Source: Cellvibrionaceae bacterium | GTDB taxonomy: Bacteria > Pseudomonadota > Gammaproteobacteria > Pseudomonadales > Cellvibrionaceae | NCBI GenBank assembly: GCA_021151615.1 | Contig: JAGKXA010000039.1 | Coordinates: 1 to 34,854, forward strand | Reading direction: 5' to 3' | Length of the DNA stretch: 34,854 nucleotides | Shown here: positions 30,925-34,854 of the stretch, in pieces | Position numbering within the stretch: the first letter of the stretch is position 1 | Layout: each line of letters begins with the position of its first letter | Position numbers and translations under genes: made by a program | Notes under the pieces: model-generated | What the model was told of the DNA's origin: nothing | The model's database searches: none | Seen by the model: only the letters and a program-made list of their open reading frames with translations

Positions 30925-33900
30925 ATGTTGCTCTCGGATGTATCCATTAAAAGGCCGGTGTTTGCGTCGGTTATTTCTCTATTATTAATTGCGTTCGGCA
31001 TAGTGGCATTTGATCGCCTGACGCTGCGTGAATATCCCAATATTGATCCGCCAGTGGTTTCTATTCGCACCAATTATCCCGGTGCAGCGGCGAATATCGT
31101 AGAAACTCGTATTACCAAAGTGATTGAAGATCGCATCTCCGGCGTTGAGGGAATTCGCTACATAGAATCATCGAGTGAAAATGGTGTATCAAACATCGTG
31201 GTGCAATTTGACACTGGCCACAATATGGATTCGGCCGCAAACGATATTCGTGATCGTGTGGCTCGCGCCTTAGGAAATTTGCCGGATGAAGCTGATCCAC
31301 CGGAAGTGCAAAAAGTGAGTTCAGATGAAGATGTGATTCTCTGGTTTAATTTTGAGGGCGAAAACATGTCTATGCCCGAACTTTCTGATTATGCGCAGCG
31401 TTATTTGGTGGACCGCTTTTCGGTTATTGATGGTGTTGCGCGTGTGCGGATTGGCGGAGAACAGCGTTACGCCATGCGCATATGGCTCGATAGGCGTGAA
31501 TTGGCCGCGCGCAATCTCACTGTGAATGATGTTGAATCCGCCTTGCGTGCAGAAAATATTGAATTGCCGGCGGGTAGTATTGAATCGCTTGAAAGGCAGT
31601 TCACCGTACGCATGGCGCGTTCCTATCGCACCGTTGAACAATTCAGCCAACTGGTGGTGCATCGTGGCGATGATGGACATTTAATTCGCCTGGGTGACAT
31701 TGCCAAAGTTGAGAAGGGCACTGAGGAGGATCGCAATTTATTTCGCGGTAATGGCGTTACGCAAGTGGGCATAGGGATTGTCAAGCAATCAACCGCTAAC
31801 ACCATTGATGTGGCGCGCGGTGTCAAGGCAGAGCGCGATAAAATTAATGAAATTTTGCCCAAGGGTATGAGCCTGGAAGACAGCTATGACAGCTCTATTT
31901 TTGTGGAGCGTGCAATCCATGAAGTATATATCACCCTCGCGATTGCCATAGTGTTGGTAATACTTGTCATCTATTTATTTCTCGGCAGTATTCGCGCCAT
32001 GCTAGTGCCCGCAGTGGCGGTGCCAGTGTCAATTATTGCCACGTTTACCGTACTGGCGGCGATGGATTTTTCGGTCAATATGCTGACGTTGCTTGCCTTG
32101 GTTTTAGCCATTGGTTTAGTGGTGGATGATGCGATTGTGGTGCTTGAAAATATTGTCCGACACATTGAGGAGAAAGGTAAAAAGCCATTGTTAGCGGCGT
32201 ACGATGGGTCACGCGAAGTGGGCTTTGCAGTTATTGCCACTACGTTGGTATTGATTGCTATTTTTGTTCCTATCGTATTTTTAAAGGGTGATATGGGGCG
32301 GTTGTTTTCAGAATTTGCAATCACCATGGCAGCAGCAGTGGGATTCTCGGCGCTGATTGCGTTGACCTTATCGCCGATGCTTGCATCTAAAGTGTTAACC
32401 CATCATGAGCACAAAAATAAATTTGTTGAAAACGTTAATCGTTGGATGATGGCTATGCGCGTTCGCTATATGGCGGCGATTCGCATTTGCCTCCGACACG
32501 CCAAAACCATTGTTGCCAGCTTTGCGATTTTGTTATTAGGTGCATTTTTTCTAGCTCAACAAATTCCTTCCGAATACGCGCCGCGTGAAGATCGCGGAAC
32601 TTTCTTTGTCATGGTTAACGGCCCTGAAGGTGCCAGCTATTCCTATATGGAAGAGTACATGACTGAAATTGAAGATCGCATGATGAAATATGTGGATTCA
32701 GGAGAAATTACGCGTTTGATGGTTCGAGCACCGCGCGCCTTTGGTGTAACTGAAAGTTTTAATAGTGGGATGATTATCGCAGTAATGAATGATTGGAGCC
32801 TGCGTCGTGATGCATTTGTGGTGATGGATGAAATTCGCCAGAAGCTTGCGGATTTACCGGGTGTTACAGCGGCACCTGTTATGCGCCAGGGGTTTGGTTC
32901 GCAAGCGCAAAAGCCGGTGCAATTTGTACTGGGCGGTGGTACCTACGAAGAGCTGGCAAAATGGCGCGATATTTTGTTGGAAAAAATTGAGCAAAATAAT
33001 CCGGGCCTTACCGGTATTGATTGGGACTACAAGGAAACCAAACCGCAAGTGGAAGTGGTGATAGATACCAATCGTGCGGCGGACTTGGGGGTAAGTGTCA
33101 ATAATATTGGTCGTACCCTGGAAGCCATGCTCGGTTCGCGTCGTGCGACCACCTATATTGATGATGGCGAAGAATACGATGTTATTTTGCAAGGTGAACG
33201 CCATGAGCAGCGCACGACTACCAGTTTGCAAAATATGTATGTGCGCTCAGAGCGGTCTGGTGAACTCATACCTCTATCGAATTTGGTGACTCTGAAAGAA
33301 GTTGCCGACGCGAGCCGATTGAATCGCTATAACCGCATGCGTTCATTAACCATTGAGGCAAATCTTGCGGATAATCTGGCCTTGGGCGATGCCTTGGTTT
33401 ATCTGAATGGATTAGTACGTGAACATTTGCCTGCTACTGCTGTGGTGGATTACAAAGGCTTATCGCGTGACTTTCAATCTTCCGGCGGTTCTGTTGCTTT
33501 TATTTTTGTGCTGGGAATTCTGATTACTTTTCTGGTACTCGCCGCGCAATTTGAAAGTTATGTTCACCCGTTTGTGATTATGTTAACTGTACCACTCGCT
33601 ATTTTGGGTGGGATGCTGGGTTTGTATTTATCGGGTAGCAGTTTTAATTTGTACTCGCAAATTGGCTTGCTAATGTTAATTGGATTGGCGGCCAAGAACG
33701 GTATTTTGATTGTGGAGTTTGCTAACCAGTTGCGTGATCGCGGTGTGGAATTTACCGAAGCGTTATTGGAGGCGGCATCAGCACGTTTGCGTCCAATCCT
33801 GATGACCAGCCTTACTGCTGTTGCAGGCGCGATTCCATTGGTAATTTCTTCCGGCGCGGGAGCGGAAACACGTTTTGTTATTGGTATCGTGGTTATTTCC

Positions 33901-34041
33901 GGGGTGTTAGTGGCAACGCTTCTGACATTGTTCCTGGTGCCGGTTGCTTACAGTATGTTAGCGCGCAAAACCGGATCGCCGGGTGATGTTGGGCGCAATC
34001 TGCTGCAACAACAAGCTAAATATTCCGGTGATGAGGATTAA
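30925..34041 (+). CDS. RND multidrug efflux permease (AcrB/MexI-like, HAE1 class)
   Basis: This 1038-residue inner-membrane proton-driven exporter has the usual 12-helix, two-repeat RND plan. It opens LLSDVSIKRPVFASVISLLL and has large periplasmic loops after TM1 and TM7. The proton-relay residues are intact: the Asp pair in TM4 (LVLAIGLVVDDAIVVLENIV) and the lysine in TM10 (IGLAAKNGILIVEFANQL). DRLTLREYPNIDPPVVSI is typical of HAE1 pumps. I prefer the second ATG (30925), which has GAGGG eight bases upstream; the one at 30919 is too close. No outer-membrane channel gene follows, so it must borrow a TolC-like protein. Confidence 0.94.
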   Translation: MLLSDVSIKRPVFASVISLLLIAFGIVAFDRLTLREYPNIDPPVVSIRTNYPGAAANIVETRITKVIEDRISGVEGIRYIESSSENGVSNIVVQFDTGHNMDSAANDIRDRVARALGNLPDEADPPEVQKVSSDEDVILWFNFEGENMSMPELSDYAQRYLVDRFSVIDGVARVRIGGEQRYAMRIWLDRRELAARNLTVNDVESALRAENIELPAGSIESLERQFTVRMARSYRTVEQFSQLVVHRGDDGHLIRLGDIAKVEKGTEEDRNLFRGNGVTQVGIGIVKQSTANTIDVARGVKAERDKINEILPKGMSLEDSYDSSIFVERAIHEVYITLAIAIVLVILVIYLFLGSIRAMLVPAVAVPVSIIATFTVLAAMDFSVNMLTLLALVLAIGLVVDDAIVVLENIVRHIEEKGKKPLLAAYDGSREVGFAVIATTLVLIAIFVPIVFLKGDMGRLFSEFAITMAAAVGFSALIALTLSPMLASKVLTHHEHKNKFVENVNRWMMAMRVRYMAAIRICLRHAKTIVASFAILLLGAFFLAQQIPSEYAPREDRGTFFVMVNGPEGASYSYMEEYMTEIEDRMMKYVDSGEITRLMVRAPRAFGVTESFNSGMIIAVMNDWSLRRDAFVVMDEIRQKLADLPGVTAAPVMRQGFGSQAQKPVQFVLGGGTYEELAKWRDILLEKIEQNNPGLTGIDWDYKETKPQVEVVIDTNRAADLGVSVNNIGRTLEAMLGSRRATTYIDDGEEYDVILQGERHEQRTTTSLQNMYVRSERSGELIPLSNLVTLKEVADASRLNRYNRMRSLTIEANLADNLALGDALVYLNGLVREHLPATAVVDYKGLSRDFQSSGGSVAFIFVLGILITFLVLAAQFESYVHPFVIMLTVPLAILGGMLGLYLSGSSFNLYSQIGLLMLIGLAAKNGILIVEFANQLRDRGVEFTEALLEAASARLRPILMTSLTAVAGAIPLVISSGAGAETRFVIGIVVISGVLVATLLTLFLVPVAYSMLARKTGSPGDVGRNLLQQQAKYSGDED

Positions 34042-34049
34042 GTTTTTAT

Positions 34050-34075
34050 CGCAGCCGATAAAACTATCGGCTGCG
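34050..34075 (+). terminator. Hairpin after the RND permease gene
   Basis: CGCAGCCGATA (34050-34060) pairs perfectly with TATCGGCTGCG (34065-34075) around AAAC, 9 bases after the stop. The following sequence (TCTCTGTAGTT) is only partly T-rich, so it is an imperfect intrinsic terminator candidate. It lies between convergent genes. Confidence 0.55.
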
Positions 34076-34163
34076 TCTCTGTAGTTATCGTTGATCCCGA
34101 CTTTTCATTTCCTGCTACTGCGAAGCCGTGCTTTTCTTGCAGGCTGAGATGTTCATTTTGAGA

Positions 34164-34854
34164 TTACAACTTGATACGTTCACTCAGAAAGGAAATTATT
34201 TCTGCGACGGGGACTTCCTGTTTCTCAGCATCGCGGCGGCCTTTGTATTCGATAGTACCTGCTTCCAAACCGCGATCGCCTACAACGATGCGATGTGGAA
34301 TACCCATGAGGTCAGTGTCGGCCAACATGCCGCCCAAGCGTGCTTTTTCATCGTCCATAAACAACACATCAAAACCGGCTTTGTTCAATGCGGCGTAAAG
34401 CTCTTCGCTCTTGCTCGCAACGGCTGCAGATTTACTGATATTGATGGGCACAATGGCAATATGGAAAGGTGCAATGGAGTCTGGCCAAATAATACCGTTG
34501 TCATCGAAATTTTGTTCAATAGCTGAAGCAACTACACGGGTAACACCAATGCCGTAACATCCCATAATCATGGTTTGCTCTTTACCATTTTCATCCAGAA
34601 CTTTGGCTTTCATTGCCTCGGAATATTTGGTGCCCAGTTGGAAAATGTGGCCAACTTCAATACCGCGTTTAATCTCCAGAGTGCCTTTGCCGCAGGGGCT
34701 TGGGTCGCCGGTTACTACATTGCGAATATCGGCAACCAATGGAGCTTGCGCATCGCGACCCCAATTAACGCCGGTCAGGTGGAAGCCATCCTTGTTGGCA
34801 CCGCAGACAAAGTCAGCCAGATGGGCAGCGGCGTGGTCAACGATAACGGCAATA
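34164..34854 (-). CDS. proS: Prolyl-tRNA synthetase ProS, C-terminal part (partial)
   Basis: The reading frame is open to the right edge and encodes the last 229 or so residues of a class II prolyl-tRNA synthetase. The segment HLADFVCGANKDGFHLTGVN comes from the end of the bacterial-type insertion (editing) domain. VGHIFQLGTKYSEAMKAKVL and MIMGCYGIGVTRVVASAIEQ contain catalytic-core motif 3. The anticodon-binding domain follows (WPDSIAPFHIAIVPINIS, DVLFMDDEKARLGGMLADTD), ending SFLSERIKL. The N-terminal catalytic part is outside the window. The true start is beyond 34854. Confidence 0.95.
   Translation of the reverse strand, partial: IAVIVDHAAAHLADFVCGANKDGFHLTGVNWGRDAQAPLVADIRNVVTGDPSPCGKGTLEIKRGIEVGHIFQLGTKYSEAMKAKVLDENGKEQTMIMGCYGIGVTRVVASAIEQNFDDNGIIWPDSIAPFHIAIVPINISKSAAVASKSEELYAALNKAGFDVLFMDDEKARLGGMLADTDLMGIPHRIVVGDRGLEAGTIEYKGRRDAEKQEVPVAEIISFLSERIKL

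Noticed and set aside
32854..33231. 125-residue frame on the - strand inside the RND permease gene
   Set aside because: Shadow of the permease coding sequence; composition and lack of start context argue against it.
34128..34526. Open frame on the + strand opposite proS
   Set aside because: Antisense to a highly conserved synthetase region, no ribosome binding site or recognisable protein.

Overview
The window reads as an ordinary chromosomal segment of a gammaproteobacterium. Several proteins look close to their enterobacterial or Vibrio counterparts (AlaA, FldB, MnmC, TrmL, RlmM, PdxB, TusA, ProS), and the centre is a complete-looking mannose-sensitive haemagglutinin (MSHA) type IV pilus cluster. 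Moderate GC, the MSHA locus and a serine-rich stretch inside MshQ suggest a Cellvibrio-like (Cellvibrionaceae) organism. That genus is an inference, not something the sequence proves. I saw no rRNA, tRNA, CRISPR array, insertion sequence, phage gene or replication origin, and no gene-free stretch exceeds about 300 bases.

Layout. (1) 1-127: 3' end of a rightward gene, probably DUF502 family, ending in a bidirectional terminator. (2) 181-4259: leftward housekeeping block trmL, MioC-like flavodoxin, fldB, mnmC and a ComFB-family gene. (3) 4343-20404: rightward MSHA operon in the order I, I2, J, K, L, M, N, E, G, F, A, C, D, O, P, Q, tightly packed with many start/stop overlaps; the only sizeable gap (182 bp) precedes the major pilin mshA. 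A DUF2721 membrane-protein gene follows mshQ 22 bp downstream. (4) 20967-24516: GcvR-like ACT protein (-), yheU, rlmM, an uncharacterised gene (-), tusA and a second uncharacterised gene (-). (5) 24736-27930: pdxB, AcoX/ATP-NAD-kinase-like gene and RlmI-like methyltransferase in one overlapping operon. (6) 27979-29193: alaA (-). (7) 29290-29558: an msrB remnant with an internal deletion. (8) 29807-34041: RND efflux adaptor and permease. (9) 34164-34854: 3' part of proS (-).

How the pilus genes fit together (family knowledge): MshE is the extension ATPase and carries c-di-GMP-binding MshEN motifs; MshG is the inner-membrane platform; MshI/I2/J/K form the PilM/N/O/P-like alignment complex; MshL is the secretin; MshM (ExeA-like) and MshN (TPR) are accessory; MshA is the major pilin; MshC/D/O/P are minor pilin-like proteins; MshQ is a large, probably tip-associated protein. 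No mshH, mshB or retraction ATPase is in the window.

I found no clearly new system. The points most worth a second look are: a perfect intrinsic-terminator-like hairpin with a T-run inside the mshC reading frame, just after the major pilin gene (possible attenuator); the msrB pseudogene; and two msh genes (mshI, mshF) whose 5' ends are abnormal, with no ATG start and, for mshI, an apparently missing N-terminal segment. The latter could be real biology or base-level errors.
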